A DNA stretch of 64,000 nt from Lepiota brunneoincarnata (Eukaryota > Basidiomycota > Agaricomycetes > Agaricales > Agaricaceae), in the NCBI GenBank assembly GCA_023014365.1, contig JAEBUN010000014.1, positions 1,151,139-1,215,138 on the forward strand. The letters run 5' to 3'. A program made the position numbers and the translations under genes. The notes below the pieces were generated by a model that had not been told where the DNA came from, did not search any database, and saw only the letters and a program-made list of their open reading frames with translations. The stretch's first letter is position 1. Every line of letters begins with the position of its first letter. This document shows, piece after piece, positions 1 to 11,469 of the stretch.

Positions 1-440
1 CTGGTCGTCTGCAGCCTTGACTATGATGCGCATCCTAGCTGATGGCATCCTACTGTTATTTATATTACAATGAGTCAATGTCCTTGTTCTCACTGCTGTG
101 CGATGTTCCATCGCTTTCTTCTGACTCATAATCTCCTTCTCCCGATTCTATCTCCATGGAGTCTCCTCCATTCTCGCTCTCCACTCTCTCAGTACTTCCA
201 TCTACATCGGAGGTTGGATCAGTTGATCCATGGCTGTCCTCTTCATCCTCGGGGTATTCCAGAATATCCTCCAGAGTTATCTCCATTCCTGCTTCTCTTG
301 CCAGGTCCTGCATGGCGTTATAATATTCCCCTTCTTCGTCTTCATACTCTTGTGCTCGTAACTGGTCTGTGGTCTCCTGTACCCATCTTGTAAAGTCAAA
401 TAGTTGTTCCTGTTCTTCTCGATCTGGACTATTCATAACA
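1..440 (-). mobile_element. Fragment of chromovirus family B: LTR part plus end of its accessory ORF
   Basis: This stretch aligns without gaps to 54340-54779 at a constant offset of 54339. Bases 1-68 match the inner end of the family B LTR (full copy 54079-54407). Bases 65-440 encode, on the minus strand, the acidic C-terminus of the accessory protein, ending in SL followed by TAA as in the other copy. Similarity stops at base 440, directly after a shared ATTCATAACA. From base 441 the sequence is TPR-CHAT pseudogene. The fragment therefore replaces the 3' part of that gene, either by truncated insertion or by recombination. The rest of the element lies outside the window. Many C/T and G/A differences separate the two copies. 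Confidence 0.8.
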
Positions 441-2957
441 CCCAAGATGGAATGTGGATCATGATTAGCTGAGAATTAGAGAGCCCAGCCCCATCTTTGA
501 GCTGCAAGGACTTGGGATGAAGGCGGGCCAGTGTTTGAAGTTGCAGCAGACCAAAAATGAGAAATTGCTTCATTCAAGTCATTCAGCAAGTCAGTGCAGT
601 CAAATTGACTCTTGAAGGCATTCACAAGGTTGGAAAGTAGTTCTGGTTTATTGGGATGACTGTTTGGAGTGAGCAATACTCCTTGGTGTTGATTCTTGAC
701 TGCTTCGTCAAGGTCACTGAGCACACCTGTATGCTCAAACCAACTGCAAAAGGAGTGCCCAAGGTTGTTGTGCCCCACTGGTTTGAAAGGGTCACTGTCT
801 AGGATGAGCAACATAGCCTGCTGCTGGTACTTGATTGCCTCGTCAGGGTCACCAAGTGCTCCTGTGCACTTGTACCAACTGCCAGGAATGATCCCAAGGT
901 TGTTAAGTACCTTTGGGTATTGGCATGTCCATCTGGGGTGAGCAATACCACCCACTGTTGATTCTTGATCACCTCGTCTAAGTCATTGAGAGCTCCCCTA
1001 TGTTCAAAATGAGTGTGGAAGGAATGTGTGAGGTTGTTGAGCCCTATCAGTTTGTCATGGTGACCATCAGGGGTGAATGACACTGCCTGCTGCTGATTCT
1101 TGATTGTCTCCTCGGGGTCACTGATCATCCCTGTATGGGCGAACTGACCACAGAATGACATTCTGAGCTTGTTGAGCCTCCGTGGTTTGTTGGCATGCCC
1201 ATCTGGGGTGAGTAGCACTGCTTCTTGTTGGTTCTTGATAGCCTTGTCAATGTCACTAAGCATGCCTGTATGCTCAAACTGCCTGTGGAAGGAACTCCCA
1301 AGGTTGCTGGGCCCTCCCAGTTTGTTAGGGTGACCATCTGGACCGAGTAGTACTGCTTCTTGTTGATACTTTATTGCCTTGTCGATGTCACTTAGATCTC
1401 CCACATCCTCAAACCAAGTGTGGTAGGCAATCCCAAGGTTGTTAAGCCTCTCCTGCTTACTAGGATATCCATCTGGGGTGAGTAATACTGCCTGTTGTTG
1501 ATTCTCAATTGCTTCTTTGATGTTGCTGAGCGCCCTAGTGTGCTTATACCAACTACGGAGGGAAACCCAAGGCCTTCAAGTTTCCTTGGTCTGCTGGCAT
1601 GTCCTGCTGGAGTCAGCCATAATGCCTGCTGGTAATTCTTGATTGCCTTGGCAATGTTGCTGAGTGCCTCTGTGTGTTCAAACCAGCTATGGAAGGACGT
1701 CCCAAGGTGGTGAAGCACCATCAATTCACCAGGATGACCATCAGGGATGAGCAAAATTGCACGTTGTTGATATTTGATTGCATCTTCAAGGTCACTGAGC
1801 TCCTGTGTTTGCTTATAGCAGAAGTGGAGGAAAAGCCCCAGGTTGTGGAGTACCGTTGGGTTGTTGGCATACCCATCTGGGTTGAGCCACCCCACTTGCT
1901 GCAGGTTCTTGATCGCCTCATCAATGTTGCTAAGCATTTCTGTAGGATTGAACTGGGTGGCAAAGGAAGTCCCGAGGTTATTGAGCCTCCCCGGTTTGTC
2001 GGCATGCCCATCTGGGGTGAGCAACACTGCCTGCTGTAGGTTCTTGATTGCTTCATCAATGTCACTGAGGACTCCTGTATGCTCAAACCAACTGCGGAAT
2101 GATATTCCAAGGTTGTTAAGCCCCTTTAGCTTATAAGGGTGTCCATCTGGGATCAGTGGCAATGCCAGCTGTTGGTTCTTGATTGCCTCCTCAAGGTCAT
2201 CTAGCACACCTGTATGTTCAAAATGGCTCTGGAAGGAGGCCCCAAGGTTGTGGAGCCTCAATGGTTTGTCAGCATGGCCATCTGGGGTGAGTAACACCGC
2301 CAGCTGTTGATTCTGGATTGCCTCGTTGATATAACTAAGCTTGCTTGTACCCTCAAACCAACTCCAAAGTGAAGTCCCAAGGTTGTTGAGTCCCTTCACT
2401 TGGTCGGGATAGCCATCTGGGATGAGCAGCAGCACCTGCTGCTGGCCTGCAACTGTCTCCTCAAGGTCACTGAGTGCACTCATACGCCCAAACCGAGTGT
2501 GGAAGGAATGTGCCAGGTTGCCAAGCCTCATCGGTTTGCTGGCATCTCCATCTGGGGTGAGCAACACTGCCTGCTACTGACACTTGATTGCCTTGTTGAT
2601 GTCACTGAGCACACCTGTATGCTCAAACTGACTGCAAAGGGAATTCCTGAGGCTGTGGAGTACTATTGGTTTGAGAGGGTGGCCCTCTGGGATAAGCAGC
2701 ACTGCTTCCTGTTGATACCTAATTGCTTCGTCGACATCGCTGAGGTTCCCCATAAATTCAAATTGACTGCACAAGTGGACCCCAAGGTTGCTGAGCAGCA
2801 GGGGTTTATTATCAGAGATGAGTGCCTCCAGTTGCCATTGCTCCTCGATTGCACCCTCAGTGTCACTGGGCACCTCTGTGTGCTGAAAGCGAATGTGGGA
2901 GGATGATGGGAGGTTGTGATGTGAATTTTCTCAAGCTATAGAACTGCAGTTCCCCAT
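441..2957 (-). pseudogene. TPR-CHAT paralogue, decayed, CHAT domain lost
   Basis: The minus strand matches the TPR half of the intact neighbour at 4291-8836, repeat by repeat. It starts at a matching MGN start codon (2955-2957), and a TGA stop follows within ten codons. Several further stops and frame changes break the 45-residue TPR units. The longest open pieces are 1392-2567 and 799-1404. The pseudogene ends at base 441, at the point equivalent to about base 5903 of the neighbour, so the linker and the whole CHAT protease domain (about 1.6 kb) are missing. CpG sites are strongly depleted relative to the intact copy: in the aligned 240 bp at 2341-2580 versus 8221-8460, I count 4 against 17. 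The family is recognised with confidence, and loss of function is clear. Confidence 0.88.
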
Positions 2958-3500
2958 GGTCCTCAATGTGTTGTTTGGATGGACAGATGATTCAGACCAC
3001 ACAAGTTGTCTGATGTGAAGCTAGGGATAATATTGTTGTATGCAAACAACTAGGTGCACAGTTGGTAAGGGGAAAAGGTAAGAGTGAATGCATACTCACT
3101 TAGTACAAAAGAAAGTGGAACTGGGTGAAGGTGTGTGAACCTGGTGTTAGCAGTAAGGGAACACCATCCATGCTATCACAGCCTCACTTGACCAGGCCAA
3201 AACAGATGAAAATGTCCTGCCTTGCTGTAATCATATGCCACAACAGGTCGCAACTGGCATGCACCTGGTATCTATGCTGAAACCTGCCTGTGTGGACTAA
3301 GCTAGCCAAAACCAGTTAAATCCTTCAAAGTGGAGCAGATGTTTTACGCTGGACCTGGCATAGCTAAGTAGTCATCTGGAAACAGCCTGAGTATGCTGAG
3401 AATGACTGTCCAACCAGACTGGGAACTGAGATCTCGTTGCGGAATGAAGGTGCTGAGAGGACATTTGGAGAAATCTGGAGCGGCCGCAGATAGGGCCAGC
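2958..3500 (-). promoter_or_regulatory. Duplicated upstream region of TPR-CHAT pseudogene
   Basis: The segment aligns with 8837-9390, upstream of the intact TPR-CHAT gene, through blocks such as GCTAGGGATAATATTG, CATACTCACTT, GCTATCACAGCCTCACTTG and CTGGGAACTG. The duplication therefore included the promoter and 5' leader as well as the coding region. CpG sites present in the right copy are mostly TpG or CpA here. No core promoter element can be fixed by eye. Confidence 0.6.
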
Positions 3501-4290
3501 ACTGAAGATGAGCCATTTCGATAGATGTAAATACCACCGATAAGTTTGTGAATTTGACTCTTTCACCCAGCTGGTGCCCGAGTTCGGGTGACATGGCTGG
3601 GTCCACAATGACTTGCCATCCCATTCTGACTCTTGTGCCACGCTGCAATGCTGTCACATACGCCACCGTCTCCAATGGAGGGTTCATTTCATTTCTGTCT
3701 GTTGCCCTGAGATGCTAAGTATCCGATTCAACAGTTGGCATCCCGTCAAACGCAACCCCACTCCATCCTCACATATAACCAATAGCTGGCATCTGCTGCG
3801 TCCAATCATTACCATGGAGAATTGACCGAATTCTGTTTGTCCAATTCATCTCAAGGCGACAAGCTCGGCATCTTTCCACTCACATGCAAACTTTCTAAGT
3901 AGCTGGATCCTCCACAATATACATAGGCATTTTCTTGTGGGACATGAATTCATCCAGCGGAGGTCGGACTGGGGGAAGATCAAGAAGACCATGGACAAGA
4001 CGATGTATAATTTGAGTTGCAAGGAGGACTGCAATGTGTTGAATAGATGGTATGGTGGTCAAGGTGCCCAAGGGGATTCAACGTCCCAGCGCAGAGGCCC
4101 TTCTGTCCGTCCGCTTCTATTGCACAGTACTGTACAAGGAACATAAGTGGCTTTTGTGGCGATGGATGCCAGTGGCGGCCTCGGAATTTGATAAACAAGT
4201 TGAACATGTGGCTATGTGGGTTAACCTACTGCACCAAAATATATGATATTCATATCAAAGAAAGGCGACAGCAACGGAGTTATACACAGA
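3501..4290. other. Spacer between pseudogene promoter and next gene, no assigned gene
   Basis: Only short open stretches are present, for example minus 3364-3687 (107 codons, overlapping the duplicated leader) and plus 4047-4487 (overlapping the CHAT exon). None shows a recognisable domain, repeat or splice pattern. The right end holds the 3' flank of the intact TPR-CHAT gene. I see nothing else that can be supported. Confidence 0.4.
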
Positions 4291-7200
4291 TCATACACCA
4301 TAATGTACAAATGGCACCCAGGAGTAAAACGAGTCCTGTCCCAACTTTTGTAGCTCCTTCACACCCTCATGCAAAGCTCGTGCTGCTTGTTCACTGCTTG
4401 GTTCCCCTCCAGAAAAGAGGTTCTCGTAAACTTTTTCAGCAACAATTGGAGCAGCTGCATCGGGTATCGACCACATCATCCCAATAACACTTCGATATCC
4501 TGCTCCCAGCATTGCCCCAGTGATATGCACCGCCTCGTCTGATGCTTTCTCGTCTCCAGTTGCCGTTTCGCAAGCTGACAGAAACACAAGGTCGGCGTTG
4601 TTAAACAGTCTGGCAATGACATCTGTAATCATCAACCGCCGGTCATGGAGGCAGAGACCACTCCGCGTCGGCTCTTGCATGTCCTGGACGGCATGGCATG
4701 CAAGGTGAACCCAACTGCTGCTCGCCATGTCGGCCAGTACTCGTTCTCCAGTTGCTTGCTTGTTCCGAAGTGTTTCGAACGTCCACTGCGAGTTGGCAGG
4801 GAAATGTTTTCCAATCTTAATCAACTCTGCATCAGCATTTGGAAGTGGACTGAGGTGTGGTGAGTCTGCCATGGCGATGCCGACAAGTTTACCAAGAGGC
4901 TGTCGTTTTGCTGCCCTTGCCTCCAGTAAGGCATTGACTGTTGGTGTGTACGATGACACAACATAATTAGACGTTTCATCCCTCCCGCCCGCTATTTGAC
5001 AGCCAGCAGCATGCAGCGGAAGGAAGGTGAGGGGGCCAGTTGGACACCACCAGATGCGAGGAAGGTGCTCAGGATCCGATGTCCCCATCTAGAATGGTCA
5101 GAATTGATATCAGTGGACACACTGCACTACAGTGAGTGACTCTTACCGTCAAGCCCAAGCCCTGAAGAATAGGATACACAATGCTCTGATATAGCTTCCC
5201 AAGAACCCCCACTATGCGCGACCCGTTCACTGGGGCTGGTGCACCTGCGCAGTCCCCCTGTCTAGTAAAATAAGGGTTTGTGAGGTATTCTCTGAGGGAT
5301 TTTTGCATCTTCTCCACATCTTCGTAGCGGAGTTTGTTCAGCGGAATGTGGCGCACTTGGTCTCTTCCCGGTTCGAGCACTAATGCATCGCAGCGAAGTG
5401 TATGGACATTGATGACAACCACAGGACCCGAATCTGCGGCTTTCTTCAGAACAGAGACCTTCTTCGGCAAAAGAAAGTCCTCGAAATCTGGAAGCGATTG
5501 TATTTTCTTGACAAGTGAGTCCCACTTTTCCGCAAGGCAATGATGGTGCTGGGTTTCTTCCTCGAGAGAGATCATGGTATCGCTGGATGACTCCATCGGC
5601 TGCTGTTGGCGAGTGACTGCGCTTCGAAGCTCATGTGAGACTTGGGTGAACTCAGCACAGAGATCTGGATGGACTTGACGGAGGTTAACAATGGAAGTGC
5701 GGAGATTAAGCAGTTGATTCCAGACGACTGAACGTGCTTGTTCAAGCCATTCCAGGGCAAGATCTGGTTTTCCCATACTCAGTGCGACTGCAGCAGCCCC
5801 TCTGGGAAGATCTCCAAGCTTATGAAGTTGGGAGTGACGGGTATCAATAGGGTCTCCGATCCAAGCAGTCTGTGGGAGGAGATCGATGGCCTGATTATAG
5901 GCAGCCAAGACGGAATGTGGATCATGATTTGGTGAGGAAAGGGAAGCCCAGCCCCATCTCTGAGATGCAATGACTTGGACCGAAGGCAGGCCAGTGTTTG
6001 ACGTTGCAGCAGACCGGAAATGAGAAATTGCTTCAGTCAAGTCACTCAGCAAGCCAGTGCGGTCAAACCGACTCTCGAAGGCACTCGCAAGGTTGGAAAG
6101 CAGCAGTGGTTTATCGGGGTGGCCATCCAGGATGAGCAGCATGGCCTCCTGATGATAATTGATTGCTTGGTCAATGTCACCGGGCACACCTGCATGCTCA
6201 AATAGAGTCTGGTAGAAAAGCCCAAGGTTGTGGAGCCTCTCTGGTTTGCTAGTGTGTTCATCTGGAGTGAGCGACACCACCTGTTGTTGATTCTTGATAG
6301 CCTCCTCAAGGTCGCTGCGCACCCCTGTATGCAGAAAGCGACTGTGGGAGGACAACCCAAGCGTAGCATGCACAGCAGGTTTGTTAGGGTGTCCAACCGG
6401 AATGAGTGATATTGCCTGCTGTAGAATCTTGATTGACTTGTCAATGTCGCCGAGTGCCCTTGCATGCCTGAACCGACTATGAAGCGACAGTCCAAGGTTG
6501 CTGAGCCCCCTCGGTTTGTCAGGATGATCATCTGGAGTGAGCAATACTCCTTGGTATTGATTCTTGATTGCTTCGTCGAGGTCGCTGAGCACTCCTGTAC
6601 GCTCAAACCAACTATAGAAGGAGTGCCCAAGGTTGTTGAGCCCCCCTGGTTTGAAAGGGTCATTGTCTGGGATGAGCAACATAGCCCGCTGTTGGTTCTT
6701 GATTGCCTCATCAAGGTCGCTGAGTGCTCCTGTACGCTTATACCGACTGTGGAGGGAGAGCCCAAGGTTATTAAGTGCCTTTTGGGCGCCGGCATGTCCA
6801 TCTGGGGTGAGCAACACCACCCGCCGTTGATTCTTTATCGCTTCATCTAGGTCACTGAGGACTCCCCTATGCTCAAAACGATCGTGAAAGGAATGTGCGA
6901 GGTTGTTGAGCTCTGTCAGTTTGTCACGGCGACCATCGGGGGTGAGCGACACTGCCTGCTGCTGGTACTTGATCGCCTCCTCAAGGTCACCGATCATCCC
7001 CGTATGCTCAAAACGACTGCGGAATGACATTCCCAGGTCGTTGAGCCTCCGTGGTTTGTCGACATGCCCATCTGGGGTGAGTAACACTGCTTGTTGTTGG
7101 CTCTTGATAGCCTCGTCAATGTCACTAAGCATGCCTGTACGCTCGAACCGACTGTGGAAGGAGCCCCCGAGGTTGTTGAGCCCTGCCAGTTTGTCAGAGT

Positions 7201-8836
7201 GGCCATCTGGGGCGAGAAGTACTGCTTCTTGTTGATACTTGATTGCCTCGTTGATGTCGCTTAGATCTCCCACATGCTCAAACCGACTGTGGTGGGCAAC
7301 CCCAAGGTTGTTGAGCCTCTCCGGCTTACTAGGATGTCCATCAGGGGTGAGTAATACTGCCTGCTGTTGATTCTCGATTGCTTCGTTGATGTCGCTGAGT
7401 GCCCTAGTGTGCTTATACCGATGGCGAAAGGAAAGCCCGAGGCCTTCAAGTCTCCCCGATCTGCTGGCATGTCCCTCTGGGGTCAGCCATAAAGCGTGCT
7501 GGTAATTCTTGATTGCCTCCTCAATATCGCTGAGCGCCTCAGTGCGCTCAAACCGGCTACCGAATGACATCCCGAGGTTGTGGAGCGCCGTCAATTCATC
7601 AGGATGACCATCGGGGATGAGTGAGATCGCGCGTTGTTGATATTTGATCGCCTCTTCAAGGTCGCTGAGCTCCCGTGTAAGCGTATACCGGTTGCGTAGA
7701 AAAAGCCCAAGGTTGTTGAGTACCGTTTGGTTGTTGGCATGTCCGTCGGGGTTGAGCCACCCCGCTTGCTGTAGATTCTTGATCGCTTCATTAATGTCGC
7801 TGAGCGCTCCCGTATGCTCAAACCGAGTGGCGAAGGAAGTCCCGAGGTTATTGAGCCTCACTGGTTTGTCGGCATGCCCATCTGGAGTCAACAACACCGC
7901 TTGCTGTAGGTTCTTGATTGCCTCGTCAATGTCACCGAAGACCCCTCTATGTTCGAATCGACTGCGGAACGACAGTCCAAGGTTGTTAAGCCCCCTTAGC
8001 TTGTAAGGGTGTCCATCTGGGATCGACGGCAATGCCAGCTGTTGGTTCTTGATTGCCTCCTCAAGGTCGTCTAGCGCGCCCGTATGTTCAAAACGAGTGT
8101 GGAAGGAAGCCCCGAGGTTGTGGAGCCTCAATGGTTTGTCGGCATGGCCATCGGGGGTGAGTAATACCGCCAGTTGTTGATTCTGGATTGCCTCGTTGAT
8201 GTAGCTAAGCTCGCCTGTACGTTCAAACCAACTCCGAAGGGAAATCCCGAGGTTGCTGAGCCCCCTCGCTTGGTCCGGATGGCCTTCTGGGGTGAGCAAC
8301 AGCACCTGCCGCTGGCTCGCGACTGTTTCCTCGAGGTCGCTGAGTGCGCCTGTACGCTCAAACCGACTGTGGAAGGAATTCGCGAGGTTGCCGAGCCTCG
8401 TCGGTTTGTTGGCATCTCCATCTGGTGTGAGCAACACTGCCTGCTGCTGACACTTGATTGCCTCGTCGATGTCGCTGAGCACCCCTGTATGCTCAAACCG
8501 ACTGCGAAAGGAAACTCCGAGGTTGTGAAGTCCCATTGGTTCGAAAGCGTGACCCTCTGGGGTGAGCAGCATTGCTTGCTGTTGACATCTAATTGCCTCG
8601 TCGACATCGCTGAGCACTCCCGTACGTCCAAATCGACCGCGCAAGTAGAGCCCAAGGTTGTTGAGCCTCTGCGGCTTTTGGGGATGAGTATCAGGGGTGA
8701 GCGCTACAAGTTGCCGTTGCTTCTCGATTGCATCCTCAATGTCACTGAGCGCCCCTGTTTGCTGAAAGCGAATGTGGGAGGAAGCTGCGCGGACGTGATG
8801 TAATTTTTCTTGAGCTGTAGAAATGCCGTTCCCCAT
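4291..8836 (-). CDS. TPR-CHAT protein, intact, 20 TPR-like repeats
   Basis: Two exons, 8836-5147 and 5088-4291, are joined across a 58-nt GTAAGA...CTAG intron in phase 0, giving about 1495 residues. The start is MGNGIS, which fits the N-myristoylation consensus (Gly2, Ser6); the same MGN start recurs at two related loci. Residues from about 25 to 930 form 20 tandem units of 45 residues, each with a core like LSDIDEAIKNQQ and a spacer like LLTPDGHADKP. A helical linker follows, with blocks such as ALEWLEQARSVVWNQL. The C-terminal exon is a CHAT (caspase/separase-like) domain with HLACHAVQD (catalytic His) and LSACETATGDEK (catalytic Cys). CHAT domains are cysteine-protease-fold modules, and bacterial TPR-CHAT proteins are activated by partner binding. 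Fungal members have no settled function. A recognition or cell-death role is inference. No NB-ARC or other nucleotide-binding motif is visible. Confidence 0.93.
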
Positions 8837-9480
8837 GGTCCTCGACGCGTTGCTTGGATGGGCAGATGATTCAGACTGTACAACTTGTCTAAAGCGAGGC
8901 TAGGGATAATATTGTTGTACGTTGACAACTAGGCGCAGAGTCAGCAAGGGATAAAGGTAAGAGTAAACACATACTCACTTGGTACGAAAGAAAGTGGAAC
9001 TGAATAAGGGCGACTAAATCTGGCGTTAGCGGCCTGGGAATATTGTCCACGCTATCACAGCCTCACTTGACCAAGCCGAAATAGACGAAAATGTCTTGGC
9101 TTTACACTAATCATACGCCACAAGAAGTCGCAACTGGCATGTGTACCTGGTATCCATGCTGGAGCGTACCCTAGCGTACCTGCGTAGTCTAAGCTAAGTT
9201 AGCCGATATCAGTTAGATCGTTCAGGGGTGGATCAGATGTTCGAGCTTCAGCTGGCACAGTTGAAGAGTTATTCGGAAATAGCCTGGGTATGCTGAGAAT
9301 GTTCGACAAGACTGGGAACTGGGATCTCGTTGCGGAACAAAGATGCCACGGGAATGTTTGGAGTAACCTGGAGTGCCTTGGACAAGGCCGGAAAAGTCGG
9401 AATGCTCATCAGATGATGTGGCGTAAGGGACTATTTAAGGTTGTTAAAACCCCTTTCACCAGCATAGACGCAAGAGCAGC
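8837..9480 (-). promoter_or_regulatory. Upstream region of TPR-CHAT gene, shared with two other loci
   Basis: This leader aligns with 2958-3500 along its length. Its start-proximal 70 bases also resemble the inverted segment at 26642-26700, sharing AATATTATCCCTAGC and a GAATCATYTGCCCAYC block (as read on the coding strand). Conservation upstream of three MGN start codons suggests a common promoter or 5' UTR. A TATA box or transcription start cannot be fixed from sequence alone. Confidence 0.5.
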
Positions 9481-11469
9481 ACAAGAATGGTGAGGTGATG
9501 GACGAGCAGAGCGGGGAGTGGGGAATTCAGTCATTGAGCCATTGATGGTGCAAACGATTAGGAGAGGGAGAGAGCGAACCCGCCGCCCACGTTATGTTTG
9601 CTAGAGCCTGTGGAGTCGTCAAGTCAAGACGGATGATCGTGAGAGCTTGTTGATTATCAATTCTCTATGGAAACTCTCCACAGCTTAAAGCCAGTATCCA
9701 TGGACAACACATGACAAAAGACCAAGAGAAGTATCGATGGTTATGTTCTTGCAAGCTACGGCCATGAGTCTTAGGGAAGCAGAGGTAGTCGATGTGATGG
9801 TAGAGGCGGCTGAGTAGAGAGAGGGCTCGAATTTGATGAGGAGGCGAGTGCAGAGGATGTAGTGTATGTGCAGCGCCCCTTCTTTTCAACTCACATATTA
9901 ATTCTGCCTTAGTAGATACCGGATGTTTGGGGTCAGCACGGACGGGTACCTCGATGAGGAAGTGCAACTTCTAAGGGCATTTTTGATCATATTTACAAAA
10001 GCTGGGATCAACAGGTGAGTGTGTATCGCGCGTATATAGATGCATACACCGACGGGTGGGACAGATGGTAACAAAGTCGTCTGATGTATCAAACGCGACC
10101 ACTCGTTTCCCCCATCACACAACCCCCCACAAGAGAAACAGAATGTCCTCATGTCTTTCACCAACGCGCTTCCGCTATCTCTCATGATAACGCCGCATAC
10201 TGTGATTGTCATAAGAGTCGCGCAGGAAATGATGTGGAACCATAATCAACCACCATCACGGACCCACCAGCTGGTGCGGTGCCTCCGCCTCCGCACCCCA
10301 AATTGGCGTCGTCCTGCCGCCAGAATCTGAGTCTCACATAGGGTACGGCAAATAGGCATCGACCCTTAAGAACTTTAGATGCCTGACGGAGTAAACTAGG
10401 ATATAGGGTTCAAACTGTTTTAAATGACAACTCTGGGAATTTTAAACGCGGCGCCCAAGATCGTCCATTGCTGTGCAACTCCAACATGTGCCAGACAGGA
10501 GCTGAAGGGGGCCTGAGGAAGGTGTAATTGGGAGGAATCAAGTGCGAGGCATAATCCCTTCTCAGGACCACTGATGTTTTCATGTAGCCGAGAGGCGGCA
10601 AAATGGTTCTGGAGGCTCCAACTATCTTACACAAATACCTCGTCTCTTTGTCTCCTGATCTACCTGTGATTTTTTTGAAGGTGTGATAATATTTAGGGCA
10701 GCCGTGGATCCGCACTCCAATGTTTGGATTCACCAAGTGATCATCTATCAGCAGCCACCAAACGTCAGATATCCAGGAGTCCAAAAATAGTGGTGACCCC
10801 ATCTATTCGCAATGCACGCCTTGGCCCCACAACCGCCCTCCACCATGGAGCAATTAGGGGCTTAAAAACCACATATGTATCGCCTGCCGGTTGCCGAACA
10901 TACTAATTGACCACCTTCTGGTAAGGAGCTTATGGTCACTCTCCAGGATTCGTCTACGGGTAATTTTGCAACAAGAGTTCATGTTTTGTGGCCCAGCCTG
11001 TAGCAAGTGTTTCATCAAGTATTTCCTATGGCCTGGACAAGGTTCCAACTGCTTAAACACAATATTGACGCGACCCTCCAGTTAGGGGCCTTGCAAATAT
11101 ACAAGTCCTCTGTGCTGTGATCGTCCGTTTCATTCACAGCGCTGGCTTGCGTACAATGTGTTGTTGACACGTTTTATTGTGGGAGAACTATTAATAACAA
11201 CCTGTGGGGTATTGTGGTCAGACGGGATAGGAACCCAGTGGCACCGGCTGCATCATCGCCTTTGCAAATAGCCTCCATTCATCATAACCCTGTTGTTACC
11301 TATCACCGAGTACATGATATTGATTGTTTGGGGCTAAGTTTGGATCATGGCTTCTTTGATCATCCCGCGCAGCTTTCGAGTCTGACTTCGGCCTGGGGCA
11401 TAGCATATAAATTGGATGGACATTGAGGGACCAAGCCCAGCTTCCTATCCATTCCTTTACGGAAGCAGG
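9481..11469. other. Non-coding or unassigned interval
   Basis: Small open stretches exist on the minus strand (9665-9967, 9898-10212, 10410-10802). The longest is 130 codons. None has a recognisable motif or a convincing exon chain. I see no RNA gene or repeat here that can be supported. Confidence 0.4.

Noticed and set aside
2400..2906. 168-codon plus-strand open frame opposite the TPR pseudogene
   Set aside because: It is the antisense shadow of the repeated TPR units; the same shadows occur opposite the intact gene (for example 8174-8803).
5069..5146. Read-through of the TPR-CHAT exon past 5147
   Set aside because: The open frame continues into the intron. The GTAAGA donor and CTAG acceptor, and the same intron in the plus-strand paralogue, show that splicing is correct.
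4291..8836. NLR protein with NB-ARC or NACHT domain
   Set aside because: No P-loop or other nucleotide-binding motif is present before the TPR repeats. The effector-like end is CHAT.
10410..10802. 130-codon minus-strand frame
   Set aside because: No motif, no supporting exon and no repeat in the window. Probably chance.
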